Of a DNA stretch of 64,000 nt, positions 23,226 to 34,327 are shown in pieces (within the stretch, counting starts at the first letter, position 1; every line of letters starts with the position of its first letter). This DNA is from Haplomitrium mnioides (taxonomy: Eukaryota; Marchantiophyta; Haplomitriopsida; Calobryales). The DNA is taken from contig JBNGIS010006389.1 of assembly GCA_049999725.1 (NCBI GenBank), forward strand, positions 62,001-126,000, given 5' to 3'. Under the pieces are notes generated by a model, which made no database searches, was not told the DNA's origin, and saw only the letters and a list, made by a program, of their open reading frames with translations. The position numbers and the translations under genes were made by a program.

Positions 23226-25600
23226 TGTCAGCCAATAACTTAAGGCAATAATGAAAGTTTTGTGATTTTGGGAGCATCATCGGACCATTTCCTTGTTTCT
23301 AAGTGCAAAAATATTTCCAAGGCATCGAAGTATCCAATACAAATGATCTAGAGAGGGGATCGTTCAATTACTCATTCAAGAGAGCACTAGAATGAAGAAA
23401 TCAGAATCGAGATGAGAGAAGGATGAGACACTCTCTACAGAGACTATGTAGAGACTCTCCAAGGAGGCTGAGGATGGAGCGATTCAGAGGAAGAAGATTC
23501 AGGGCCAAAAGACGAAGATCGGAAGAGTTACATAGAATCAACAACTTGAAGACACAAGAAGAGCTTAAGGTATCGTGGAGAGCTACATATTTTATTGTTG
23601 ACTATTTGAGTAGTTGCAGGGCTCGATAGCAAGGAGGGATGGTGCTATGAGCACAATCGGAATTGCAGAAAATGAAGGAGAAGAAAGCATTTGACTACCA
23701 TTAAAAGACAGTGGCGGCAAAAGGGGGTGGAGAATGCTCTAATCTATTGAGTGCTAACGAGCTTGATTGGGGTCCGAATAGGTTTTCAGTCTTCCAAAGT
23801 CTTTCTTCTATCAAAGTTTAGTCAGTTCTATTGGGGTTGGTCAAAGCATCGGAGTTGGCTATACAAGATCTATACTTGTCCAAATGGGCCGACGGTCCAA
23901 CTTCCCCTTTGAAGATGGCGTCAAGCAACGCTCCATTGGGATAAGTCAACTATCAGAGTTGACCATTGGGTCTGTCGTCGTTGATTGAGATTCATTGTTG
24001 ATGCTCATGCTCTATCATTGACGGTTTGGTCCGATCAGGCTTATTGGGTTATTCTGATATTCCTATTTGTATTGAGCCAATGTTATCTTTATCGGAGTAA
24101 CTTATCAGATCTGGCCGATCTCATTTTTATTGGATTAGCTCATTGAATTGGGCCGAATGTATGTTCATTGGATGACCTTATCGGATGGTTGATTATCAAA
24201 ATTCTTGGGTTACATGTCATCTCTTGAGCACTTGAATAGGTTTGAATTGAAGTAGAGTGCACTCACCGCCATCAGATGGAGAAGCTTCTAGATTGAAGGG
24301 CGATGATTCAATGTAAGCGTGGAGGAGACAGACAAGCTAGAGTATAGATAGTCCTCACGTCAAAGAGTGAGGGGTTGGAGCAAGTTGAGGAGGCGTGAAA
24401 GTGAATAAGTGTGTGCACTGATGCTTGGTCAATGATGTCGGTAATGCGTTGTGGTTAAGTGCTTAATCTTGGGGCTGTCATTGCAATTAATGAAGTGTAG
24501 ATGTCTACAAAGGTGTGTGCAGATGCATTGTTGAGAACACTGGGATATCTTGAGGTTGGGAGGTTGATCAAGAGGTGTCGTTGAAGATCTTGTGCGAGGG
24601 GATAGTGAGGGACAGAGAGCGTATTCTAGTGACACTTCGATTGAAGCAAGTGTGCTTGCATTATGAGGCCGACCGGGGTGGAGGTGAGTTGGAGGGGCAC
24701 CGAGAATCGCTGAGCAAGAGGTTCTAGAGGCTCATGCAATCTAGGTGAACTCACTTTCAAGGTGCACTGACGCTTAGAGGTGGACCAGTTCTCGAAAGAG
24801 AAGAGGAAAAATTTGGCCTGGAACTCGTGGTTCGTGATTGTGCAAGAGAATTAGCCCCTGTACCACTTGGAGGGTGTTGCTGGTTTACATTTCAAGAGGA
24901 GCTGGAGGCAAGAGGTGGCTGCTTTAGTGCCCGCACACTGCGGAGAAGACCCAATCAAGGTCTTGGGTGGAGTGGGTTCCAACAGTCAGTAGAACTGTCT
25001 TCTACATGTGGAAGTTAATCAAACCTCTTCCGAGCTTGTGGAAGTGAATCCAAGACTTTCCAACGATAGAGGTCGTAAACTATCTAGAGGCGTGTGTGTG
25101 AGTGGGCGGGCCAAAGTGTGAAGTGCTGCGGGGGAGACTCAGGTGGTGTTTGGAGTCGTTGGCCAATAGTGCTGTTAGAGACTCTGTAGATCAGTAGAGA
25201 GTGTAGTAAGGGTGATGGAGTAGCTGGCCCTTGTATATTTCCTATGCAAGAGCTGCGTTGAGCATTAAAGAGTAGTCTTGTAAATATTTTTCCCCTTTGG
25301 AATGGTGTACATATGAAGGTTCCTAAGCCAATCCCTAGCAAGAATGGTTGTCCACTAGAGAGATAGATCTGAATGGGACTAAACTTAGCTTGGGGTTGTG
25401 TTTGAAGTGAAAGAGTAGGCTGTGGTGCTTGGGGTTGGTGTTGGGCAAGCGCACCTCTATGCAACGCACTGCTATTACTGAGTAGAAGAGATACATCGAG
25501 GTCGAGGGCTGTCTTATGAAAGACCTTGTTACATCATGTTGCTCCTCTTTCCTCCGAATTAGCTCTCCTTGGAGCTACTACCGGGGAGAGGGGCATGACA
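23226..25600 (+). repeat. 3' LTR of Gypsy-A
   Basis: 2375 bp, from TGTCAGCCAATAAC to GGGGCATGACA. It holds a short version of the GTTGAAGATGGCGTC tandem theme at about 23880-24240 and the hairpin block TAGTGCCCGCACACTG at 24925-24940. Roughly 85-90 % identical by eye to the 5' LTR where both exist. Confidence 0.85.
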
Positions 25601-25804
25601 TTCCCCCCTCCATAGTCACGATTCTGGTCTCTTCATCACGCTGCCCTTGCTAATGAGTGGTTGGTGGAATGCTTTTGCAAGATTGCATATTTATGAGTAA
25701 TATGGTGTCCCTAAGATGTCTGGGCACCCAAAAATATAAAAGTGGGCTGGTTATACTTCTAAACTCGCAAAATTTCCCATAGTGCATCCAATCTTTAGGT
25801 GACA
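25601..25804 (-). repeat. 5' LTR of element D, first 204 bp
   Basis: On the minus strand the LTR begins TGTCACCTAAAGATTGG at 25804. It aligns base for base in order with 9230-9433 of the D 3' LTR, which fixes both Gypsy-A junctions. Confidence 0.78.
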
Positions 25805-27826
25805 GCTTCTCTTGCACCCGAGAAGGCTAAGAATCTGAACTAATGCTCAAACAAACCAACAAGGGTAAACCAAATTCTAATGTTGATCTATTGGCCTCTC
25901 AACTATTGTACATTCCTCGCTATCCTTCTCCCTATTCCTCACCATGATTCTACCCTATAGAATCTCTACTAGATCTTTACAAATATAATACAAGGGTTGT
26001 CACATGTTGTCAACAATTACCAAACACTCCAACACCACCAGAATCACTCTCCAACACTCTACACTTCCTTCCTCCACTCACAAACCCTACCTAGATAGTG
26101 TATGCATTTCCATTGCAAGAAGTCTTGGAGTTACCTTCTCAAGCATGAAAGAGGTCTTCTTTAAGTTCCAGCTCTTGAAGACAAACCTCCCAGCTGCAGG
26201 TCTACCCACTCCACCCCAAGTCTTGGCTAGATCTTCCTCGTAGTGCACGAGCACTAATGTAGTCACTCCTCCCCTTGCACCTCTTGCCTCCCTTGAATAT
26301 GAAACCAAAAACACTCTCTTATTGCTATTGGGATTTATCTCCTACACAAACCAAAGAGGAGACACCACAAGAGCCCCACTTGGCTGTCTTCTGTGAAAAA
26401 AAGTCGAAAGAATTCTCTTCTCCTCCAAGTATCGGCTCACCTCCGAATACCAATTACCTTCAAGAACAAGTCCATCCGAATAGCTTGAGCCTCTAGAGCC
26501 TCATGCCCAGCAATTCTCAACTCCTCCTCAATCCACCTCCACTCTTGATTTTCCTCCCTCATGAGTACACTCGCTTCAAGTTAAGTGTCACAAGAACTCT
26601 CTCCCTCATAGTCCGCTCCTTTCTTTCTGTAAGACAATCAACACTATAAGTCCAAAAGCAAGGTAGTCTATACCGGATGTTTTTTTCCCCCCTTCCTTAC
26701 TTTCCATCTTGACCCTTGCTTGGAAGTTCTTGTTTTCCTTCATCAAACAGCAATGAGAAGTACCCCACCTTTTAGCACATATTGTGCCATAGTTTTTGAT
26801 CTTCAATAATTAATATTAGTACCAACCACTGAGTTGAGTTGTCTTGTTTCCAACAATATATAAATCATGCCCTTCTAACCTCTGTAACTCTTGCAATTGA
26901 TGTTGGAAGAGAGCCCAAGTTCTCTTTTCTCCTTTTTTGTCCTTTCCCTCTTTTAGTGCTCATCGCTCTGGTGGCAACACCTGCATTGATTCTTTAATGA
27001 ATGGTGATAGAGCCACCGACAACCAACACTGAATAAATCTAACCCAATAGAAATATCGAACCCAATAAAGCGCTGCCCGCCGCTATCTTCAATGAGGAAG
27101 TTGGACCACCATACTCGATAGAGAATGACAAAACCGTACAAAAGGGTAGTCATACCCGAAGTTTGATTGGACACCATAGAGCTAGACCTATTGTCGTCCT
27201 CCATGTGGAAGTTGAACTATTGCGCTCGATAGAAATGCAAAAAAAAAAAAAAAAAAAACCGTACAAGACAGCCAAACCCCACAAAACTCAACCTGATGGA
27301 TCCGATCAAGTTGACACCATAGTACTGAACCTGATAAATCTCTGCCTGCCTTCATGTGGATGGTGCATCCTAACATCTCAAATTTCAAATGGTCACAGAT
27401 GCACCTAGAAGTTCTTTTCCTACAAAGTTGAGTCTTAGCCTTAATAGTCGAGAGTGGAGGGCGCAATGGCCCAAATCACCTCAACCTCACATTCTGCCTT
27501 TGCTTCATCAATTTTGTCAGTGCTTCCTCATTCCTTACCTTTTTTGCCACAAATTCTATCCCCCTGAGATCACCCTAACATCAGCTCTCTCGTGATTTCT
27601 TCTATAATGCATGTGAAGAGCCTTTGACCCTTCTATCATCTAGATTCTGGCCTCTTCTTCCCATTGCCCTTGATGGTGAGTGATTGAGTGATCACTTCCT
27701 TCTAACCGCATATTCTTAGTACTATGGTGTCATTGGGAGGTCTAGACGCCCAAAAATAGGGAAGTGGCTTGGCTATGCACCTAAATTTGAAAATTTTGAA
27801 CAAAGTGCTTCCAACCATAGCTGGCA
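25805..27826 (-). repeat. D3: another minus-strand gypsy LTR, truncated
   Basis: On the minus strand it begins TGCCAGCTATGG at 27826, a variant of TGTCAACTGGGG. It contains the tandem theme (27030-27320), a run of about 20 A at 27239-27258, and a perfect hairpin at 26241-26256. It runs to 25805 without the usual last 200 bp or so, which suggests element D inserted into it. No coding content. Confidence 0.7.
26241..26256 (-). promoter_or_regulatory. Conserved LTR hairpin (D3 copy)
   Basis: A perfect inverted repeat TAGTGC-acga-GCACTA. Equivalent sites lie at the same relative place in the other gypsy LTRs of the window. Its function is unknown. Confidence 0.5.
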
Positions 27827-29859
27827 TTCCTTGTAATGAATCTTCTATATAACATTTTATTTCCATTGTCATGTAAGTAGCCTAAGTTGCACAATTTAAA
27901 CATATGACGGCTGAGTGTTTTTGTTTATCCAAGTAAAATATGTCTAAGGTTTTAGTGTTGATGTGTACTTGAGAGTTGTAGAACTAAATACTATACTTTT
28001 CTTGACTATGATTTGTACTTTACCTATTTAGATCTTAGTTGTGTTGAATAAAGTTGAGAACTTGCTTAGACTCCTAAGCCTACTCCTAGTTGAATGTCTT
28101 GAAGTGTTGAAAGAATGTTTAATTTGCACTTTGCCAAGCATTGGATTTTGTAACCTCATAAATTGAAAAGATCATCAGAGGCATCATGGGAGAACTCTCT
28201 TCTTCTCACATTCATGCTTACTTCCGATAAGTTGTCACGTTGACCTTTTAGTTGTCACAACAACTAGAATCATGATCCATTATCCCACACATTGTATCCC
28301 TGCACCGTTCCTGGACACTTGTATGTTATCTATTTCTCATTGTATCAAATTATTTTTCAATTTTCTTGTGGTACATAGCCCAAGTCTTCATGTTCACTGC
28401 TATGTCATCCCAATCAATCTATGTTATAGTTTCATTACATTCTATGTATGCTTGATTCCATAGGTTCATCTCCTTCTCACCTTGTGATTCATAGGTTCCT
28501 ATTGTGCCAAAGACAATGTATTCCCCATCATCTTGTTTACCTTTAGCTGTCTTAGTTGTTAAGTTTCAAAACCTAGCCTTAATCCCAATTTTTGGGATTT
28601 TGTACCTCTTGTTATAATAATGTTGTACTCTACCATTGGTTTCCTTGGTCCATCAACTTATTTCTCATGATCCTTACCTTTATCGAGTCTATAGCCATTG
28701 CCTGAACACCCCAAACCATGTCCCTCCATTTCATGTTTTGTGAGCATAATTTTTGTTATTCAATATTGTCTGGTTCTTGTTCTTACCCTCTAGTTTGCTA
28801 CATGTTGTCCAAATCACAACAGCCAACGAAACCTACTAACGCGAGTGTTTCCTTTGTAGTTGTCGTCAAGGCTTAACTTGTTTCTTTTTCATTTTGGTTC
28901 TTAACTATCAGATCTTTCTCTAGTACCGGTCTGTCACAACCACTTGACATCCCCAAGGTATGGGCCTCTTTCATGACCTATGATAGAGTTATGACTTTGT
29001 TTTGTTCTTGTTTGGGCTATGTTTCGGATTTTTGATCCCATTCTGGCTACCCAAATCCTCTCTGCCACCCAAAGCTCTAGATATGTTATTTAGTTTTTGT
29101 GATTCGTAGTTCATGGTTGACCTTTTGTTATGACAATGACCAGACTCAAGGCATACCTATTGTCTCTGCTCTCGCCCCTTGAATGTCTAGCCGCCCGACA
29201 TTGTCTTCTACAAGGAAGTTTGATCGTCACGTCTGGACATTCTATACTCTTGAAATCATTTCCAAAGCTAGACTTCTGACGTTTGGACCCAATAAGTCCT
29301 TACCTCCTTCAGATATTAAAACCTCTGACCTTAGTATGAGGGCATGAGAAGAAACATGGCCAACTTGTGTTGATTTTTGGAAGTTTATAGGAATTATCTT
29401 ACTTTAGTCATACATTAATCTCACTCTATCAATCGTCCAAAATCAGGCATAGAGTTTGGGTACTCTTTTTAACAACATCATACTACTTCATCAATCTCAA
29501 AGATAGGGCGAATTCATGATCTAAGTGAGTGAGTTCATAAGATCATATTAACGAAAGAACTTAATAGTCAAATTGGTTGGGATTTTCAAAGCTGACTCTA
29601 CAATTTATGCTTGTGGGATCACAAGAGGCTTGCTGTATAAACAACTACATTGTGAGGTAAGTCCATTTCTTCTAGCTAACAAAATAGAGCTGCTTGACAA
29701 AATCTTGAAATGTCAAGCACTAAAGCAATGTCACCTAGTTCAAAGATCTATAAATAATCATAGAAAGCATTTGAAAGACAGAGTTGCTTGACAAAGAACA
29801 CCATTTTGCTTACCAATAGACAATATAACATTATCTTAAATGAGAGCAACCAAAGTACC
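27827..29859. other. Unassigned sequence left of Gypsy-B
   Basis: AT-rich sequence without a recognisable gene. One isolated copy of the LTR tandem theme (CCCGACATTGTCTTCTACAA) sits at about 29190-29245, so part of it is probably very old gypsy LTR. An open stretch at 29573-29791 (72 codons) has no family I recognise. Pairing the right flank after Gypsy-B gives continuous sequence into Copia-2. Confidence 0.5.
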
Positions 29860-30474
29860 TGTTAGTAAGTGACATCAGGCACTAAGGAAGAATTCATAGA
29901 ATCGGAGGTGGCATTGGAACAATTTCTCTCTCGGAAGTGTTAAAGTACCTCGGAAGAAACGAATCAACTCCAATCAGTTAGTACGAGCAGATCGCTTGGA
30001 TCCAAGAAGTGGATAGAGATCGTTTTAGAATGAGAAAAGGGAGTTGTGTCAGCTAGCGAGTGGGGGGACACCACTAAAATTTGACGAAAGCAGAAGAGAG
30101 CCTCCAAGTATCATCAAGATGCAAGAATTGAGGCCCAAGCAAGGAGGAACAGAGCGCTCACCAGAGGCAATCAGTCAAGAGGAGGAAGGAAGGGCATCCT
30201 CGAAAGTGAGAGAGGAGCGGGGACCAGGGGAGGAGGATCTGAGATGTGGGGCGAAGATCAAAGAGCAGCACCGAGAGGAGGGGACCACAAACAAGGAAAA
30301 ACCGCAGCACAAGCTTTCAGATGTCGCGCACCAGAAGCAAAAATTAAGAGGAGAAAGGAGGGGGCCATGACCTTTGTAAGCAACAACAATGCCAAGGATC
30401 GGGGGATGCTCCGATCCCTCTAGCGTTAATAGGTTCTACAGGGGACCTGTTAGCGCCCTCACGGTTTCGAGGGC

Positions 30475-30660
30475 TTTTGTGGAGACGTGGCAAGTGTTGG
30501 AGTGTCAAAAGGGCATTTTTGGAAATGTGGCATCCTTAGAGGTGTTTGGGAGATTCAGCGGAGACGTGGCAGGCATGGGGGTGTTTACAAGCCTTTGCGG
30601 AAACGTGGCGTCCTCAGATGTCCCTGGGAGATTCAGTGGAAACGTGGCAGGCATGGAGAC
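30475..30660 (+). repeat. 39-40 bp tandem array with ACGTGGCA-type motif (5' LTR)
   Basis: Five units carry the motif at 30485, 30525 (ATGTGGCA), 30564, 30603 and 30642. ACGTGGC is the core of plant abscisic-acid-response and G-box type elements. A further CACGTGGC is at 30847-30854. The array is also in the 3' LTR at 38195-38385. Confidence 0.75.
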
Positions 30661-30684
30661 ATCCAAGATCTTCTTCTGTACCTA

Positions 30685-31245
30685 AGGTCAGTGCGACGGT
30701 CAAGCTTCCCCATTGAGAATGGCGTCTAACGGCGCTACCTAGGATGCGTGACACTCTAGAGTAGCCTGTAGGATTCCTTGGACTTTGGTCAACTACGGAA
30801 TTATGGGTCAAAGGTGGAAAACGGCGTCGGATGATGCTACCTTGAACACGTGGCACTCTGGAGGAGCTCGTGAGACTCCTCGGACTCCGCTCAACTGTGG
30901 AACTGCGGGTCAAAGGTAGCAGTCCAACTTTAACATTGAAAACGGCATCGGACGGCGCTACCTCATACACATGGCACTCTAGAGGAGTCCATTGGATTCT
31001 TTGGACTCTGGTCAACTTCGGAAATGTGAGGTCAAAACAGCGGTCCACCTTCCCCGTTGAAAATGGCGTCAGACGGCGACCACGGAAGTAAGTTAACCTC
31101 GGAACTAAAGGTCTGAGGGATCCTTCAAACTCACCAATTTGTTGGGATCTTAAGACTTGGGTCCATGGTCAACTGCGGATCAGGGTCAATGCGGTGGTCA
31201 AGCTTCCCAGTTGAAGACGGCGTCGGACGATGGACACTGAGGAAA
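30685..31245 (+). repeat. About 115 bp tandem array in Gypsy-B 5' LTR
   Basis: About five units: GTCAAGCTTCCCCATTGA, AACGGCGTCGGACGGCGCTA, a TGGCACTC-GGAGGAGCC block, then TTCGGACTCCGGTCAACTGC. The 3' LTR has the same array at about 38420-38985. It is the inverse counterpart of the arrays in the D LTRs. Confidence 0.75.
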
Positions 31246-31260
31246 AGTCAACAACGGACT

Positions 31261-31385
31261 CGATTCTGCGGGAATCTTCGGAATCCCAGTCTGCGAGATT
31301 CTTCGGACTCAAATCCGCGAGATTCTTGAAACTCGGCTCCGCGGGATTCTTTGGACTCGAATTCGCGGAATTTCTCGGACTTGAC
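31261..31385 (+). repeat. 24 bp tandem array in Gypsy-B 5' LTR
   Basis: Five consecutive units on the theme TCCGCGGGATTCTTCGGACTC. The same array in the 3' LTR is at 39003-39130. Chance open frames run through these repeats. Confidence 0.75.
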
Positions 31386-32319
31386 CCCGTAGACCTCGAA
31401 ACTAACCGTTGTAGTAGGATCTTCCTGCAAATAGACGAAACAAGTGTCACCGTGTCCGGAGCTCGGGCCTAACGGGAATAACGATCTTTTCAAACGAGAA
31501 GGATTGGCAGGGGTGGAAGCGCAAGGGGTATACATCGACGGACTGCGACATTGAACGAGTTGTTGTTGGTGTGCAAGCAAGCTAGAGACGCGCAAGCGAT
31601 CTCAAGATAGGAAGATGCAACGAGGTAAGGCAGAAGGGATTCCAGTGAAAATTTATGTGAGGCGAGTGTACTCGTACATGGGGCTAGCAGGGGTGGAGGT
31701 GGACTAGAGGGGCACCGAGAATCGCTGGGCAGGGAGCTCTAGAGGCTCGGATGATCCTGGTGGACTCATCCGTGTGGGTGGATCAGTAGCGAAGGTGAAT
31801 CGATACAGGAAATTGAAGGGGATCCGATCTGTTGAGAATTTGGGAGAGGCTGCCACGTGGGATCTTGGAGTTGTCTCTGCATCATCTGTTTAAGAGCATC
31901 AAACTCAGAAGTTCTTGTAGTGCACTCTGGTTTATCCTTTCAAGTGGAGCCAAGAAGAGGGTGGTTGCGTTAGTGCCCGCGCACTGCGGAGAAGATTTAT
32001 TCAAGGTTCGGAGGTGGAGTGAGTTGCCAACAATCGAGAGGACTATCTTCCAGAGGTGGAAGTTAAACAAATCCTCTTTTGAGCATGAGGGAGTAAATCC
32101 AGAGCTTCTCATGAGGGAAGTTAAAAAATTACCTGGAAGAAGGGTGTGTGCGTGGGAGAGGAAAGGAAGATGAGGTGGTAAGTTGAGGAAGGGAGGAGTC
32201 TGTTGGGGGGTTCAATCCCGATGGCCCTATAAGGCCTATGATTTTGGTGAAGTGCAATGACTGTGTATGTTTGTAATTGTATGTGAGTGTGTTAGTTAGA
32301 TTTGAATTCTGTTGTATTG

Positions 32320-32327
32320 TATAAAAA
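32320..32327 (+). promoter_or_regulatory. TATA-like box of Gypsy-B 5' LTR
   Basis: TATAAAAA in an otherwise mixed-composition region about 425 bp before the LTR end, conserved in the 3' LTR at 40039-40046. A predicted core promoter only. Confidence 0.45.
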
Positions 32328-32759
32328 CCACTTATGACTAGAAGCATATGGGGAATCCATTTGTTCACGTTTTCAAGCAGCCTTGCGAAGGGGGAGTTTG
32401 ATCCTTGGGCATTGTTCCGTGATACTTAGGATACTATATTCTGCTCTTGATTTGTATACAAAGTGGCTGGGTCCAGATTTGTAACCCCTATCATATATTT
32501 CATATTACCACAAGAGTATCTGGGTCCTTATGTATGTATGTTCTAGAATTGTGTGTGGATGAGCAGCTGGTTGGCTGAAGTGATTGTTGAGGTGAGGAAA
32601 GGCTTGTAAGGCGAAGATGGATCCTTTAAAGCCTCAAAGTGATAATTGGATAGGGGCCATCTCACAAAAGAACCTATTTCCCCTGTTTTTGTCCTCCTTT
32701 GCCTTCCAAGTGGCACCTGTAAAGGTTAAGGCCTAAAGGAGGGGAGTGACCTAAATTTT

Positions 32760-32777
32760 TGGCGCTAGAAGGTGGGC
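32760..32777 (+). other. Primer-binding-like site of Gypsy-B
   Basis: TGGCGCTAGAAGGTGGGC, eight bases after the LTR end. Gypsy-A and D have the same site with changes. The tRNA is not assigned. Confidence 0.65.
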
Positions 32778-32958
32778 GAAAGGTTTGCAAAAAGCCTAAG
32801 ACCAACCCGAAGCCAAGTTATCACTGTGTGCACTAAGGACTCAAAGTCAAATTGTGCAGGAGAATTCTGAGAAGCATAGCACCCTGTGGTGAGCCTATTG
32901 AGGAAGAGTGGAGGAAGGAATCGACTTGGAAGTAGAATTATCCTTGCCCAGTGCTGGG

Positions 32959-33680
32959 ATGGCCAACCCAGTACCCCATTCTGGGCTAAGGGGCATATTT
33001 AAATACAAATCCTTCAAAGAGCGTCCGAAGGATGACCCCGATGCGTGTCCGGATGATCTGGAAAATACCGAGGCAGCAAATGGAGAGAGCCACATGAAAA
33101 TCGGAATTCTGCCAGCGGTCTTGAAGGGAGAGGCCCAATCATGGTACAAGGATCTGCCCGATAACATCAAGAGGGACTGGAGAGCTTTCAAGGCTGCATT
33201 CATTGTGGAGTTGAAGGGGATCGGGGAGGAAACAAAGGCGTTGATCAAAATAGGTCAGCTCAAGATGAAGAAGAAAGAGTCTGTAAGAAAATTCCTCCGG
33301 AGATTTAAGAAGGTGGCTCATAAGCTGAATCCGCTAGCCACAGATGGGATGCTCACAACGTGGTTCCTAAAAGCCCTGCTCAGGGGAATTGGGACTTGGG
33401 TGAGGCAAATGGATCCGCAGACTCTGGAGGAGGCGGTCAATGCAGCCTAGTCCCATGTCAAGGCTACAATCACGAGCTCCCGTAGAAAAGCAAGAGCCAA
33501 GTATGAGTCTGATGACTCTTAAGACATCCCAAGCAATATGACCACGTGAGGAAGTAGTTGGAGGCTCTAGAGGCATGGGAGGAGGAGCAGGCAATGATGG
33601 AGACCCTGAAGGAGCAAGGGGAGCCTAAGGAAGCAAGGGTGAAGATCATAGCCCCAAAAGGTGAAGTAAAACCCATTCTC
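32959..33680 (+). pseudogene. Gypsy-B gag, lacking zinc knuckles
   Basis: The start is taken at ATG 32959, conserved with Gypsy-A; the frame is open somewhat upstream. The Retrotrans_gag core is clear: LKGEAQSWYKDLP near 33120-33160, FKAAFIVELKGIGEETKALIKIG, and LRRFKKVAHKLNP. A TAG at 33448-33450 stops it and others follow. Compared with Gypsy-A (about 19740-20830), roughly 1.1 kb with both CCHC knuckles is missing. The sequence passes straight from the ESDDS linker to the METLKEQGE-like segment before the protease. Gag would form the particle; without knuckles RNA packaging is doubtful. Confidence 0.82.
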
Positions 33681-33684
33681 TACA

Positions 33685-34217
33685 ACATCTAGGCAGATGT
33701 GAGAGACTACCCTGTCACGACCACAGTGGGCCAAATGATCAAGAATAGCCCGCTGTATAGAAGGCATCTCTAAGAATTGTTGATGGGAGCGAAGAGGAGG
33801 AGAAGGCTACCTCGAGTGGGAGCACCAACGGATCTGCAGCTAGTATGTGAGGACAAGGGGGCCTCGGAGATCGACATTCAGATCGCGAGGTGCACACAAT
33901 TGTTGGTGCTCGTAGACGGGGGGGGGGCAGGGGTAAACATTATGGTGGAGAAGACCGCCTCTAAGCTGGGATTCATGAAATTCCAACCCACAACCAGAAT
34001 CATGAGGCTGGCAGATGGGTCTCAGGTGAAACCATTAGGCTCCCTCCTCCGAGTGCCCACCTTCATCAAGGGGAAAGAATTCAAGCTAAATTACCTGGTC
34101 ATGCGGCCAACCAAAGCCTCTCTATATCTTGTACTAATTAGAAGACTTGGCTGTATGGAGCCCAAGTCTTGCATAATTGGGGGAATTCAACATTGGTGTT
34201 TGGCCCCGAGAAGATAG
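33685..34217 (+). pseudogene. Gypsy-B retropepsin-like protease
   Basis: From 33777 the frame is open for 146 codons. The catalytic turn reads LVDGGGAGVNIM at about 33909-33945. Plant relatives usually have DGGA, so the third Gly lies within a run of ten G (33918-33927) and looks like slippage that kept the frame. FQPTTRIMRLADGSQVKPLG follows. The upstream part (33685-33776) is broken by stops. Cleaves Gag-Pol in the family. Confidence 0.75.
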
Positions 34218-34327
34218 TGGTGCACTATGGACCGGTCCCTCACTTGGGGGAAACGAAGGCGGAAGAGGAGTACGACAGTGAGTGGTCCAAAGAGGAGGAA
34301 GAATTGGAATACCACTAATGGGTTCAG

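Larger units (their letters stand above)
17088..25600 (+). mobile_element. Gypsy-A: Ty3/gypsy element lacking reverse transcriptase
   Basis: Plus-strand element with a 5' LTR (17088-18862), primer-binding-like site, gag, protease remnant, integrase, purine tract and 3' LTR (23226-25600). The flanks join the D 5' LTR: 17055-17087 plus 25601 onward matches 9195-9433. The target duplication is not clean (TCTTC on the left, TTCCC on the right). Against Gypsy-B it lacks about 1.7 kb covering RT and RNase H, but keeps about 1.1 kb around the zinc knuckles that B lacks. It could only have moved with help from a relative. Confidence 0.87.
5318..25804 (-). mobile_element. Element D: non-autonomous minus-strand gypsy element with long LTRs
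   Basis: Removing three younger insertions leaves a simple element on the minus strand. The 5' LTR is 25804-25601 plus 17087-15472 plus 11025-10196, about 2.65 kb. Next come a primer-binding-like site, 762 bp of non-coding interior and a purine tract. The 3' LTR begins at 9433, continues below 8187 and again from 5468 to at least 5318. LTR starts match (TGTCACCTAAAGATTGG and TGTCAACTGGGGATTGG). The 5' LTR ends GGCATGACA, as Gypsy-A's 3' LTR does. The outer end of the 3' LTR is obscured by G1 and the gap, so the lower boundary is a minimum. This is a LARD-like design, or an extreme internal deletion. Confidence 0.78.
29860..32751 (+). repeat. 5' LTR of Gypsy-B
   Basis: It starts TGTTAGTAAGTGACATCAGG (3' copy: TGTCAACCAGTGACATGAGG) and ends GGGAGTGAC. 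In order it contains a 39-40 bp array (30475-30660), an approximately 115 bp array (30685-31245), a 24 bp array (31261-31385), a hairpin block (31971-31986) and a TATA-like box (32320-32327). If that box is used, U3 is about 2.4 kb. Confidence 0.9.

Noticed and set aside
17083-25605. Target duplication for Gypsy-A
   Set aside because: TCTTC and TTCCC match at only three of five positions. Insertion is supported by rejoined D-LTR flanks instead.
31169-31595. Open frames rich in Ser/Arg/Phe repeats in the Gypsy-B LTR (also 38137-38900)
   Set aside because: They are translations of the LTR tandem arrays, appear on both strands and differ between the two LTRs.
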